In this document: in pieces, positions 46,754 to 55,445 of the stretch
How the letters are laid out: each line of letters begins with the position of its first letter
How positions within the stretch are numbered: the stretch's first letter is position 1
Assembly (NCBI GenBank): GCA_037721215.1
Contig: JBBJNV010000017.1
Span: 26,887 to 90,886, forward strand
Source: Gemmatimonadaceae bacterium
GTDB lineage: Bacteria; Gemmatimonadota; Gemmatimonadetes; Gemmatimonadales; Gemmatimonadaceae
Reading direction: 5' to 3'
Length of the DNA stretch: 64,000 nt
Translations under genes and position numbers: made by a program
Notes under the pieces: model-generated
Database searches by the model: none
What the model was told of the DNA's origin: nothing
Seen by the model: only the letters and a program-made list of their open reading frames with translations

Positions 46754-47951
46754 ACCGCGTCCTGTGCCCCACACCGACAGCTTTGCCGGTGGTTCCGCAA
46801 ACCATCCGGCCTACCGGCAGTGCAGCGTCTGCGTTCTGGATACTCGTGACGATCCGGACATGCGCTTCGACTCTCAGGGACGCTGTCATTACTACCACGA
46901 GTATATCGCGGCAGAGAAGCAGTATGTCCATTCAGGCGAAGCCGGGCGGCGGGAGCTCGAGCGGCTTGCCGACGACATCAAAGCTGCGGGGAAGGGAAGG
47001 CCGTACGACAGCATCATGGGGCTGAGTGGGGGAGTAGACAGCACTTACGTTGCCTGCATCGCAAAGGAGCTGGGCCTGCGTCCTCTAGCCGTGCATTTCG
47101 ACAACGGCTGGAACTCCGAACTGGCAGTGCAGAATATCGAGAATATCGTCAGCCGTCTTGGTTTCGACCTCGAGACGTTCGTGATTAACTGGGAAGAATT
47201 CAGAGATCTTCAGCGGGCGTATCTGAAAGCGTCAGTCGTGGACATCGAGGTCGTCACAGACCACGCCATCTTTGCGACCTTGTACCGCACCGCTGCCCGG
47301 CATGGAATCCGTGCGATTCTCAGCGGTACCAACGTGGTAACAGAGCACGTGCTGCCGCCACACTGGATATACAAGAAGACGGATCACGTCAATATTCGCG
47401 CGATTCATAAGGAATTCGGGACAGTCCCGCTCAAGACATACCCGTTCATGGATCTCAAGGTCAAGAAGTATTACCACTTAATGCGGGGAATCCGCAGCCA
47501 TTCGATTTTAAATTACGTGGATTACGACAAGGCCCGGGTCAAGCGACGGATCGCCGAGCAACTGGGCTGGCGTGACTACGGAGGCAAGCACTACGAGTCG
47601 ATCTTCACGCGGTTTTACCAAGGCTACATCCTTCCGACAAAATTCGGGATCGACAAGCGAAAAGCGCACCTTTCGAATCTGATCTTTGCCGGTCAGATCA
47701 CGAAACAACAGGCACTCGCTGAGTTGGCTGAACCGATCTACCCTGCCGATACACTCGCTTTGGATCACGAGTTCGTGCTGAAGAAGCTGGAGCTGACCGA
47801 GGCAGAGTTTGCAGAACTGATGAGCCGTCCACCGCGTCCGCATACCGATTTTGCCGCCGAGCAATCTGTATACGATGCGTATCCCATGCTGCGCCCCTTC
47901 CGCGGCGCCGCCGAGATTCTGAAATCGGCAATACCCGATAGCCGGCGATGA
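46746..47951 (+). CDS. N-acetyl sugar amidotransferase (WbpG/PseA-like PP-loop ATPase)
   Basis: This 401-residue protein has a PP-loop 'SGGVDS' at 94-99. The N-terminus resembles the zinc-ribbon of the family ('CSVCVLDT' with Cys26/Cys29, then Cys47), but the fourth cysteine is replaced by Tyr50 ('CHYYHEY', where CxxC is usual). WbpG-type enzymes, with HisH- and HisF-like partners, turn an N-acetyl group into an acetamidino group on sugars such as ManNAc3NAcA. The neighbours (dehydrogenase, acetyltransferase and aminotransferase, plus a HisF remnant) fit that role. No HisH gene is seen here. It overlaps the preceding glycosyltransferase by 8 bases. Confidence 0.88.
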   Translation: MVEPRPVPHTDSFAGGSANHPAYRQCSVCVLDTRDDPDMRFDSQGRCHYYHEYIAAEKQYVHSGEAGRRELERLADDIKAAGKGRPYDSIMGLSGGVDSTYVACIAKELGLRPLAVHFDNGWNSELAVQNIENIVSRLGFDLETFVINWEEFRDLQRAYLKASVVDIEVVTDHAIFATLYRTAARHGIRAILSGTNVVTEHVLPPHWIYKKTDHVNIRAIHKEFGTVPLKTYPFMDLKVKKYYHLMRGIRSHSILNYVDYDKARVKRRIAEQLGWRDYGGKHYESIFTRFYQGYILPTKFGIDKRKAHLSNLIFAGQITKQQALAELAEPIYPADTLALDHEFVLKKLELTEAEFAELMSRPPRPHTDFAAEQSVYDAYPMLRPFRGAAEILKSAIPDSRR

Positions 47952-47969
47952 TAGCTTTCCTGTCAATCA

Positions 47970-48401
47970 TTGGCCTGGCCATATGCAGACGAGAATAGCG
48001 GCTGGACCGCCTATGCGAGGACTGACAGAATGATCGGCGGCTCGGCTTTAGCCGAACTGCTGGAGGGCCGTGGCTTCGTAGGGGATGACGGTGGCAAAAG
48101 AATCCCTCTGCATTCGTTCACATCGCGGGGGCAAGGGCAGTTTCTCGTGGACCTGGTGAGCTCAGTCCAACCAGTTCAGTTCGCTGCTTCGGCAGTGCCG
48201 GTACCAGTGGTCGCTTGCGGGGGTGCGCGCAATGTCGGCGACTTCCTGGCCGCGACGCGTGACGCAGAGGCTTCAGCCGTGGCTGCAGGAAGCATTTTCG
48301 AGTTTCAGGGCGTACATCGGGCTGTCCTTGTTAACTTTCCGAGCGTCGCTGTCTTGAACGAGCAGCTTTTCATCCCACTCAGCGCCGGATCAAATGTCTG
48401 A
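47970..48401 (+). pseudogene. HisF-like (imidazole glycerol phosphate synthase cyclase family) C-terminal remnant
   Basis: The frame ends with a clear HisF/HisF2-like C-terminal half: 'PVPVVACGGARNVGDF', 'GASAVAAGSIF'-like 'EASAVAAGSIFEFQG' and 'HRAVLVNFPS'. A distorted version of the phosphate-binding segment precedes it ('IPLHSFTSRGQGQ'). The N-terminal half (residues 1-130 of a normal 250) is missing and the first 40 residues look unrelated. Such proteins normally feed ammonia from a HisH glutaminase to the WbpG-type amidotransferase. The stop overlaps the start of the next gene by 8 bases. Confidence 0.75.
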
Positions 48402-49443
48402 CGAAAAACAAAATCCGCGTGCGCGGTCCGATCTCTCATTTGCAATCGTTGGGTGCGGGCGAATTGCTGCGCGCCATGCGGAACACATCGCCAACGTGGG
48501 TCGGCTCATCGGCGCATGCGACGTTCAGTTCGACCGGGCGGATTCACTCGCCGGGAAATACGGCGCGCGACCCTATCGCAGTCTCGACGAGATGCTCGCG
48601 GGCGAGAAGGAGGTGGACGTCGTCGCCGTCTGCACGCCAAATGGTCTGCACGCCATGCATACGGTTGCCGCGCTGAAAGCCGGCAGACACGTACTGTGCG
48701 AGAAGCCGATGGCCATCTCCGTTGCGGACTGTGGAACGATGATTCAGGCCGCGGAACGCGCGAACCGACGGCTTTTTATCGTGAAACAGAATCGGTTCAA
48801 CCCGCCGGTTGCCGCTGTCAAGGAACTGCTTGATGGAGGCCGGCTCGGCCGGGTGTACAGCGTGCAGCTCAACTGCTTCTGGAATCGCAATGCCGATTAT
48901 TACCAGGACACGTGGAAAGGCACAAATTTGCTCGACGGAGGCTCACTCTATACTCAGTTCAGCCATTTCATAGATCTGCTTTACTGGATGGTTGGCGACG
49001 TGAAGCAAGCCCTTGCGATGGTCGACAATTTCGGCCACCAGGGAATAGTGGAGTTTGAGGATACCGGCGTCGTAGCGCTGCGCTTTCACAGCGGGATTCT
49101 CGGATCGATCAACTTCACCATCAATTCCTACGAACGGAACATGGAAGGCTCGCTCACGATTTTCGCAGAGAAAGGCACCGTTAAGATCGGTGGGCAGTAC
49201 CTGAATGAGCTCGAGTACCAGCGTATCGAGGGAGCTGCGATAACCGATTTACCGCCGGGCAATCCCGCCAACTCCTACGGCCATTACCAGGGCTCGATGT
49301 CGAATCATGACCTGGTGTACGAAAACGTCGTCGATGTCCTCACCCGCGGCGGTGTGATCGCCACCGGTGGTTTCGAGGGGCTCAAGACAGTTGAGATAAT
49401 CGACAAGATCTACACGGCGGCGCGAAGTGCAGCCACGCATTAA
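48394..49443 (+). CDS. Gfo/Idh/MocA oxidoreductase (WbpB/WlbA-like UDP-GlcNAcA 3-dehydrogenase)
   Basis: The 349-residue protein has an N-terminal Rossmann domain with 'IVGCGRIAARH' at 17-27, then 'CTPNGLHAMHTVAALKAGRHVLCEKPMAI', where the Glu-Lys-Pro lysine is catalytic. The C-terminal substrate domain contains 'NRNADYYQDTWKGTNLLDGG', a pattern typical of WbpB/WlbA enzymes. These oxidise C3 of UDP-GlcNAcA before amination. The aminotransferase and acetyltransferase that follow fit this pathway. The role is inferred from similarity and context. Confidence 0.9.
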   Translation: MSDEKQNPRARSDLSFAIVGCGRIAARHAEHIANVGRLIGACDVQFDRADSLAGKYGARPYRSLDEMLAGEKEVDVVAVCTPNGLHAMHTVAALKAGRHVLCEKPMAISVADCGTMIQAAERANRRLFIVKQNRFNPPVAAVKELLDGGRLGRVYSVQLNCFWNRNADYYQDTWKGTNLLDGGSLYTQFSHFIDLLYWMVGDVKQALAMVDNFGHQGIVEFEDTGVVALRFHSGILGSINFTINSYERNMEGSLTIFAEKGTVKIGGQYLNELEYQRIEGAAITDLPPGNPANSYGHYQGSMSNHDLVYENVVDVLTRGGVIATGGFEGLKTVEIIDKIYTAARSAATH

Positions 49444-49909
49444 GACAGCGGCGATCCGTTCAGTGGAGTTTGGTGCCCACGTGACCGTCGTCGAGCCGGT
49501 CAATCTCTACGAATGCGAGATCGGCCATAACTCCTTCGTTGGACCGTTCGTGGAAATTCAGAAGGGCGTCATTATCGGCAGCAACTGTCGTATTCAATCG
49601 CATGCATTCATCTGTGAGCTCGTCACCATCGGTGACAATTGCTTCATATCCCACGGCGCGATGTTCATCAACGACCTGTTCGCCAGCGGGGCACCGGCGG
49701 GCGGCGACTCCTCGAAGTGGAAGCGCACCCGGCTTGGGAATCATGTTTCAGTTGGAACCAATGCTACAGTTCTCCCAGTGGAGATCTGCGATAACGTGGT
49801 GATCGGGGCGGGATCAGTCGTGACAAGAGATATCGACGAGCCGGGAATTTACGCTGGTAATCCTTGCCGACTGATTCGCCGAACGACTCTATCTGCAACG
49901 GGCCCTTGA
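49427..49909 (+). CDS. Hexapeptide-repeat acetyltransferase (WbpD/WlbB-like)
   Basis: This 160-residue protein is a left-handed beta-helix acyltransferase. Repeats with [LIV]-G-x4 turns run through 'CEIGHNSFVGPFVEIQKGVIIGSNCRIQSHAFICELVTIGDNCFISHG' in short form, and the C-terminus has 'VVIGAGSVVTRDI'. In the Wbp/Wlb pathway the enzyme acetylates the 3-amino group of UDP-GlcNAc(3NH2)A. It overlaps the dehydrogenase by 17 bases (GTG start) and the aminotransferase by one base. Confidence 0.88.
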   Translation: MQPRIKTAAIRSVEFGAHVTVVEPVNLYECEIGHNSFVGPFVEIQKGVIIGSNCRIQSHAFICELVTIGDNCFISHGAMFINDLFASGAPAGGDSSKWKRTRLGNHVSVGTNATVLPVEICDNVVIGAGSVVTRDIDEPGIYAGNPCRLIRRTTLSATGP

Positions 49910-51060
49910 TGGAATTTGTCAACCTGCACGCTCAATATCTCTCCATCCGAGGCGAGATCGACGAGGCTATCGCTACCGTCATCCGCGAGTCCGCATTTAT
50001 TCGCGGCCGGCATGTGGAAGAGTTCGAGAAGCGTTTCGCAGAGCTCCTCGCCGCCCGGCATTGCGTGTCGTGCGCGGACGGGACGGATGCCATTTACATC
50101 GCCCTCCGCGCGCTCGGGCTGGCACGTGGCGATGAAGTGATCACAACCGCCCACACTTGGATCGCATCGGCCGAGACGGTGACCCAGGCTGGTGGCCGGG
50201 TTGTCTTCTGTGACACTGAGGAGGAGTTCTACTGTATCGATCCGAACGAAATCGAACGCCGCATCACTCCACGGACGCGCGGAATAATCGCCGTGCATCT
50301 GTACGGCCAGCCGGCAGACATGGATCCAATCCTCGATATCGCGAATCGCCACGGCTTGTGGGTAATCGAGGACTGCGCACAGGCACATCTTTCCCGGTAT
50401 AAAGGGCGACTTGTGGGAACGATGGGAGATGCCGCCACGTTCTCGTTCTATCCGGGGAAGAATCTGGGCGCTATGGGAGACGCGGGCTGTCTGGTAACGA
50501 ATCGCACGGACGTCGCCGAGTTTTCCGAGCTGTTCGCGCGTCACGGCGGAAAGGGAGATCACCTGATAGAGGGGATCAACAGCCGGCTGGACGGGATGCA
50601 GGCCGCGATTCTTAATGTCAAGGTGCAGCACCTCCGCGACTGGACTCGCAAGCGACAGGCGCTCGCCAGTCGCTACGATGCAATGCTGTCGGGCCTGCCG
50701 GGAATTTCAATTCCCGCGCGCCGGCCGGAATGCGAGCATGTGTTTCACCTATATGTCATCAGAAGCAAACACCGCGACGACCTGCGCGCGCACCTTACGG
50801 CGCTTGGAATCCCAACAGTGGTCAACTACCCGAAGGCATTGCCGTTCTACCCCGCGTATTCTTACCTCGGCCACGTTCCAGCGGATTTTCCAGTAGCGCA
50901 TGCCCATCAGAGCGAGATACTGTCGCTGCCCCTGTACGCCGAGCTGCTGCCGGAGGATCAGGGGTCGGTAATCGAGGCGATCAGGAGCTTTTCCGCTCCA
51001 TCGGGCGCCGAGGTCGTTGCCGGGGGCAGTGCCGTTCCTCGTACTGGGGATTGGAACTGA
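49909..51060 (+). CDS. DegT/DnrJ/EryC1/StrS aminotransferase (WbpE/WlbC-like)
   Basis: This protein of about 383 residues is a PLP-dependent sugar aminotransferase with 'GTDAIYIALRALG', an Asp in 'VIEDCAQAH' (residue 155) and the Schiff-base lysine in 'SFYPGKNLGAMGDAG' (Lys184). In this context it should aminate the 3-keto sugar made by the dehydrogenase, using glutamate. I start at ATG 49909, one base into the previous stop; a frame start at 49864 would add 15 residues. The C-terminal end overlaps the next glycosyltransferase if that begins at TTG 51051. Confidence 0.93.
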   Translation: MEFVNLHAQYLSIRGEIDEAIATVIRESAFIRGRHVEEFEKRFAELLAARHCVSCADGTDAIYIALRALGLARGDEVITTAHTWIASAETVTQAGGRVVFCDTEEEFYCIDPNEIERRITPRTRGIIAVHLYGQPADMDPILDIANRHGLWVIEDCAQAHLSRYKGRLVGTMGDAATFSFYPGKNLGAMGDAGCLVTNRTDVAEFSELFARHGGKGDHLIEGINSRLDGMQAAILNVKVQHLRDWTRKRQALASRYDAMLSGLPGISIPARRPECEHVFHLYVIRSKHRDDLRAHLTALGIPTVVNYPKALPFYPAYSYLGHVPADFPVAHAHQSEILSLPLYAELLPEDQGSVIEAIRSFSAPSGAEVVAGGSAVPRTGDWN

Positions 51061-51068
51061 TCCCTTTT

Positions 51069-52283
51069 GTGGCATCGCCGAACATAACCGGCGACGGTGG
51101 CGATCCGGTTGGTCGCGCCTCGATTTTCAGCGGACGCAGCATCCTGATGATATCGCCTCAGGCGTGGAATGGACTCAAGCTTTCGAAGCATCATTACGCA
51201 GTCGAGCTGGCAAACAGCGGCAGTGAAGTATTCTTCCTCAACCCACCTTCCCAGTCGGGATTCCGACCCCGCATTTCGCGGGGGCCGTCTCCTCACCTTT
51301 GGATCGTCGACTACTCCCAGCTTTCGCGGGGCACCCGCTTTCTGCCGGCGGCGGCCAACGCCAGAGTTGACAACCTGCAGGCCCGGATCATCCAGCGCGC
51401 GCTGCAGTTTCCGCTGGATGTCGTGTGGAGCTTTGACCCGTCAAGATTTACCACACTGACGCATTTTGATGCGAAGCTCCACTTGTTTCACGCTGTAGAC
51501 CGCGTCGATCCCGGTTTCGTGGAGCAAATCGCTGCGAGCGCAGCTGCCGTTATGTCGGTCTCCGACGTTATCCTCGACGACTTCGCATCGACCGGTGTAC
51601 CGCGGTTCTTTGTCCATCACGGGCTGTCCAGCGAGTACGCCGCACTCGCGCGCCGGCAGAGCCCCGGCGTGACGGAAGCCACTGAAGGTCGATTGCTCCG
51701 ACCGCATCGTGTGGGTTATGTCGGCAATCTCCTGAGACCCGATATCGACCACTCCGCGTTCTGTCGGATAGTAGGGGAGAATCCAGAAATAGAGTTCCAT
51801 CTGTGGGGTCCGTACGAATACGCTTCCCTGAACTGGAAGTCTCAGGATGTCCCCGCGGTGGTGGCTTTTGTGTCCTTCCTCATGCAGCAGAAAAATGTCG
51901 TCCTGCATGGGCTCACGCCGCCTTCAGAAGTTGCGATAAAAATTTTCGAGATGGATGTGCTCCTGGTTTGTTACGATCCTCGCCGCGAGAGAAACCTGGC
52001 CTCGAACAATCACAAGGTGCTCGAGTATCTCAGTACCGGCAGACCAGTGGTGAGCAACCATATTTCCACCTACGTTCGCCCCGGTGTTCCGGAAGGCCTT
52101 CTCTGCATGCCGGAGACCCTGCACAACGAGGAGCTCCCGGAGCTTTTTCAGCGCGTGATATCAACCCTTGACGCGCTCAGCACTGATGAAATGCGGCAGC
52201 GCAGAATCCGGTTCGCCCTTGCCAACACTTATTCGCAACAGCTCCGAACGATCGACTCGCTTTCCGCCCGGTTACTGAGGTGA
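51069..52283 (+). CDS. Glycosyltransferase (GT4-like, GT-B fold)
   Basis: This protein of about 404 residues has 'SILMISPQAWNGLKLSKHHYAVELANSGSEVFFLNPP' in its N-terminal domain, which is the start of a GT-B acceptor lobe. The donor-side segment is 'RERNLASNNHKVLEYLSTGRPVVS'. A short segment ('HAVDRVDP', then 'SVSDVILDDFASTGVPRFFVHHG') matches transferases that act on lipid-linked or cell-wall sugars. GTG 51069 is the likely start; TTG 51051 is an alternative that overlaps the aminotransferase. The stop overlaps the next GTG by 4 bases. Confidence 0.82.
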   Translation: MASPNITGDGGDPVGRASIFSGRSILMISPQAWNGLKLSKHHYAVELANSGSEVFFLNPPSQSGFRPRISRGPSPHLWIVDYSQLSRGTRFLPAAANARVDNLQARIIQRALQFPLDVVWSFDPSRFTTLTHFDAKLHLFHAVDRVDPGFVEQIAASAAAVMSVSDVILDDFASTGVPRFFVHHGLSSEYAALARRQSPGVTEATEGRLLRPHRVGYVGNLLRPDIDHSAFCRIVGENPEIEFHLWGPYEYASLNWKSQDVPAVVAFVSFLMQQKNVVLHGLTPPSEVAIKIFEMDVLLVCYDPRRERNLASNNHKVLEYLSTGRPVVSNHISTYVRPGVPEGLLCMPETLHNEELPELFQRVISTLDALSTDEMRQRRIRFALANTYSQQLRTIDSLSARLLR

Positions 52284-52963
52284 AACTCACCGCTAATCTG
52301 GACTGCGACCGCTTCGGCTACGCTGAACGTTGCGCGCGAAATCTTGCAGATGGCGCGACACAGCTGGTTTTCGATATCGGCGCCGGTTCGGGCTTGTTGC
52401 GAGCGGCGATCGAAAGTCTCGGCCACCGATACATCGGGTTCGATCTGAACCCTGGGCATCCCGAAGTTCGGAGCTGGAACCTCGAGGATCCGCCGAAGGA
52501 TTCAGAGCAGGCGAACGTCGTGTTGATGCTCGAGGTGGTAGAGCATCTCTGGAATCCGGGCCGATGCCTTGAGAACGTATCCGCCGCATTGCAGCCCGGG
52601 GGGCATCTCGTTCTCACTACTCCAAACCCGCTCTGGAGCCGAGGCCGTTTCGACTTGCTTATCCGGCACGAAATGGCTTGCTTCACCCGCGACGACCTGG
52701 AGGTGAATCACCACGTCTTTACCGGGTGGCCGCATGTCATCGAAAGACTGCTAAGTGTGAGCGGTTTTGAGATCGTGGAATACGTTACGCTCGACAGCCA
52801 TTTGCCCTGGCCGAATCGCCCGATAAGCCCTTCCTATCCGGGGCGCATCGTCAAGCACGGTCTCAGCAGGCTGATCGAGGCCGCGGATCCTGGCGCCAAA
52901 GGGATGGGCTACGGTGTGCTCGCCCGGAAGACGCAGGCGCCCATCCGGGTCGCCGGGAGCTGA
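52280..52963 (+). CDS. Class I SAM-dependent methyltransferase
   Basis: The 227-residue protein has 'VFDIGAGSGLLRAAIESLG' (motif I), 'FDLNPGHP', 'ANVVLMLEVVEHLWNPGR' (motif II) and 'LQPGGHLVLTTPNP' (post-II). This is a Methyltransf_23/11 pattern seen in enzymes that finish or decorate glycans. The GTG start overlaps the glycosyltransferase by 4 bases. The stop overlaps the ATG of the next gene by one base. Confidence 0.88.
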   Translation: MKLTANLDCDRFGYAERCARNLADGATQLVFDIGAGSGLLRAAIESLGHRYIGFDLNPGHPEVRSWNLEDPPKDSEQANVVLMLEVVEHLWNPGRCLENVSAALQPGGHLVLTTPNPLWSRGRFDLLIRHEMACFTRDDLEVNHHVFTGWPHVIERLLSVSGFEIVEYVTLDSHLPWPNRPISPSYPGRIVKHGLSRLIEAADPGAKGMGYGVLARKTQAPIRVAGS

Positions 52964-53967
52964 TGAGCAACGCTCCGCTGAAACTCTTCTACGCGGAACC
53001 CGAATTCGACCGCTGGTTTCCATTCGACCGTTACCCCCGCAGGGCTATTCGCAGACTTGTGCGCGGCGCGCCTCAGATCGGCGGGGTTCAACGCTGGTTC
53101 GTCAATCTGTGCCTTGGACTCGACGAGCTCGGCGTCGCGTACGACGTGAATGACTACGACTTCTTTCGGAAACGCCGCGACATCCTCGCGTTTGTCATCG
53201 GGAAATCGCATGTGATCGACAGGCTGCCCGCGGGCGTGCCGATCGTATATGGACCCGGCGTCGATTCACATCCAAGCGCTAATGCCTTCTGGACAACCTC
53301 ATCCGTTGTGCATCTGCTGATTTCATGTGACTGGTTCGCACGCATGTACGAACGCGATCTACCTCGACCCATGCCCATCACTGTTTGGCCGGCAGGCATT
53401 GAAGCAGATGTCTGGAAGCCTGCCGCGCAACCGTTGCACGACCGGAAGATCATAGTATACGACAAGGTTCGCTGGGAGCGTGAACTGTACGAGTCTGCGC
53501 TGATTGAACCCGTCATCCGCTCAATTGAAGTGGCGGGGTACGAGCCCGTCGTTCTGCGCTACGGTCACTACCGTGAAGAGGAATACAGAAAGCTGTTGCA
53601 GCAGGCAACCGCCATGGTATTTCTGTGTGAGCATGAAACCCAGGGTTTCGCGTATCTTCAGGCATTGTCCTCCGGCGTGCCGATTCTCGCATGGGACAGA
53701 CAAGGTCCATGGAAAGATCCCTCTTACTATCCCCGGGTCTTTTTCGCGCCGGTCACGTCGGTGCCGTATTTCGATGGTCGCTGCGGCCGGACATTTGAGG
53801 GTATCCAATCCTTTTGGGAAGTCCTGCCGGGTTTTCTGAAGGAAGTCGAGAAAGGGACATTTAACCCACGGGAATTCATCACCCAAACGCTCGATCTGAA
53901 GGGCTGCGCTTCCAGATTCGCCGATATCGCACGGCAGATTGCCGAAACGCGTGAGCGCGGGGTGTAA
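52963..53967 (+). CDS. Glycosyltransferase (GT-B type)
   Basis: This 334-residue protein has a glycosyltransferase-like order. 'GGVQRWFVNLCLGLDELGV' (acceptor domain) is followed by a donor-domain segment with 'WPAGIEADVWKP' and 'EHETQGFAYLQALSSGVPILAWD', the E...E pair of GT4-like enzymes. The lobe between them is shorter than usual. It starts one base inside the methyltransferase stop. Assignment as a sugar transferase is by pattern; the sugar is not known. Confidence 0.75.
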   Translation: MSNAPLKLFYAEPEFDRWFPFDRYPRRAIRRLVRGAPQIGGVQRWFVNLCLGLDELGVAYDVNDYDFFRKRRDILAFVIGKSHVIDRLPAGVPIVYGPGVDSHPSANAFWTTSSVVHLLISCDWFARMYERDLPRPMPITVWPAGIEADVWKPAAQPLHDRKIIVYDKVRWERELYESALIEPVIRSIEVAGYEPVVLRYGHYREEEYRKLLQQATAMVFLCEHETQGFAYLQALSSGVPILAWDRQGPWKDPSYYPRVFFAPVTSVPYFDGRCGRTFEGIQSFWEVLPGFLKEVEKGTFNPREFITQTLDLKGCASRFADIARQIAETRERGV

Positions 53968-54085
53968 TGGGCTCTTCGTTGATACACCTTCATTCTTCAT
54001 CAATCCCGGGCTGTCGGAATCGTTCGAGGAGGTGGCTCGAAGCCCCTTCGGCCCTGGTGGCGCCATTAGCAGGGTACAGGAAGCC

Positions 54086-55360
54086 TTGAGCGCTCGCATC
54101 CTGATCCTTTCCGGGCTCCAACTGTCGACAAACCCACGGGTCGTGAAGGAGGCGGACACGCTTGCGGGTGCCGGTCATGATGTCGAAGTAGTTGGCGCTT
54201 TGCTCGAACCATCCCTGGGCGAACGCGATCGGGTTCTGCATAGGGGAAAAGGCTGGAAATACACTGAGCTCATCGATGCGGAAGCGACGCATCCTGGGGC
54301 GCGGCTCGGGTGGCTCGCCGCCCGGGCACGCCGGCGGGCGTGGCGCGGCCTGAATGCACGATTCGGCGTTGAAAACCCGAACCAGCTTGGGTACGTCGCC
54401 CGGCAAATGCTGAGGTATGCGCTGAGAAAGCCCGCTGACTTAACGATCGTGCACAATCCTCAAGGGGTGTGGGCCGGCGCAGAACTGGTCCGCCACGGCC
54501 GGAAGGTGGCCGTCGACATGGAAGACTGGTATTCAGAGGATGTCCTGGCGGCTGACGTCAGCACGTACCCTGTGAAATCATTGAAGCGATGGGAGGAGTA
54601 CGCTTTGCGCGGCTCGGATTTCTCAACGACTACATCAGTCTGCCTCAGCGAGGCTCTGACGCTGGCATATGCGTGCAGCGCTCCGACGGTCGTGTATAAC
54701 TCTTTTTCACTCGACGAGCGCAAGTCTATGGACGGAGAAAAACGCGACCGCCGCGATCTTTCGCTTCCTTCCATCTGCTGGTTCTCGCAGGTCATCGGCC
54801 CAAGTCGGGGTCTTGAGACACTGATGGACGCGCTGCCAGACGTAGATTCGCCGTTTGAAATTCATCTTCGCGGAAGATCGACCCCGGAATACCGGTATTC
54901 GCTGCTGGCCCGCGCGCCGGACGCATGGCGCACCCGGATTTATTTCCACGCTTCGATTCCGCACGCGGATCTTCTGCCGAGAATCGCCGAGCACGATCTG
55001 GGGCTCGCGATGGAGATACCTTGTAATCGCAGCCGGGAGTTGACGATCACCAACAAGCTTCCCACCTACCTGCTGGCGGGGATTCCCGTCCTGGCGAGCG
55101 AAACCGAAGGCCAGAGAGAAGCGGCCCGTCTGGCCGGAGCCGCCGTTGCACTATTTCCGGCTGAACGTCCGCGAGAGCTCGCAGCCGCATTGAACTCGAT
55201 GTTGTCCGATCGGGCACGTCTTCGTGTGCTCGCACGCAAGGCAGCGCAAGCCGCCGAGCGTGTTTTCTGCTGGGAGATGTCCGCGCCGGTGCTTCTCGGA
55301 GAGGTCTCGCGCACACTCGACAAAACCCCTCGCTCCCATGCCCGTGCCACCTTCGTCTGA
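54086..55360 (+). CDS. Glycosyltransferase family 4 protein
   Basis: This protein of about 424 residues starts with 'SARILILSGLQLSTNPRVVKEADTLAGAGHDVEVV', a common GT4 N-terminus. The frame is open further upstream (to 53939), but the extra 49 residues do not look like an enzyme, so I chose TTG 54086, which has an AGGA nearby. The donor domain includes 'WFSQVIGPSRGLETLMDALPDV' and 'NKLPTYLLAGIPVLASETEGQREAARLAG'. The gap after the previous gene is about 118 bases. It belongs to the same plus-strand operon. Confidence 0.85.
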   Translation: MSARILILSGLQLSTNPRVVKEADTLAGAGHDVEVVGALLEPSLGERDRVLHRGKGWKYTELIDAEATHPGARLGWLAARARRRAWRGLNARFGVENPNQLGYVARQMLRYALRKPADLTIVHNPQGVWAGAELVRHGRKVAVDMEDWYSEDVLAADVSTYPVKSLKRWEEYALRGSDFSTTTSVCLSEALTLAYACSAPTVVYNSFSLDERKSMDGEKRDRRDLSLPSICWFSQVIGPSRGLETLMDALPDVDSPFEIHLRGRSTPEYRYSLLARAPDAWRTRIYFHASIPHADLLPRIAEHDLGLAMEIPCNRSRELTITNKLPTYLLAGIPVLASETEGQREAARLAGAAVALFPAERPRELAAALNSMLSDRARLRVLARKAAQAAERVFCWEMSAPVLLGEVSRTLDKTPRSHARATFV

Positions 55361-55445
55361 ACCTCGCGATATGAACGGTGGTAGTCACCAGGCTCGCGGC
55401 GTGGGAAACCGTAACGGAAGTAAACGTCGTCCCGCAGCTCGAAAA

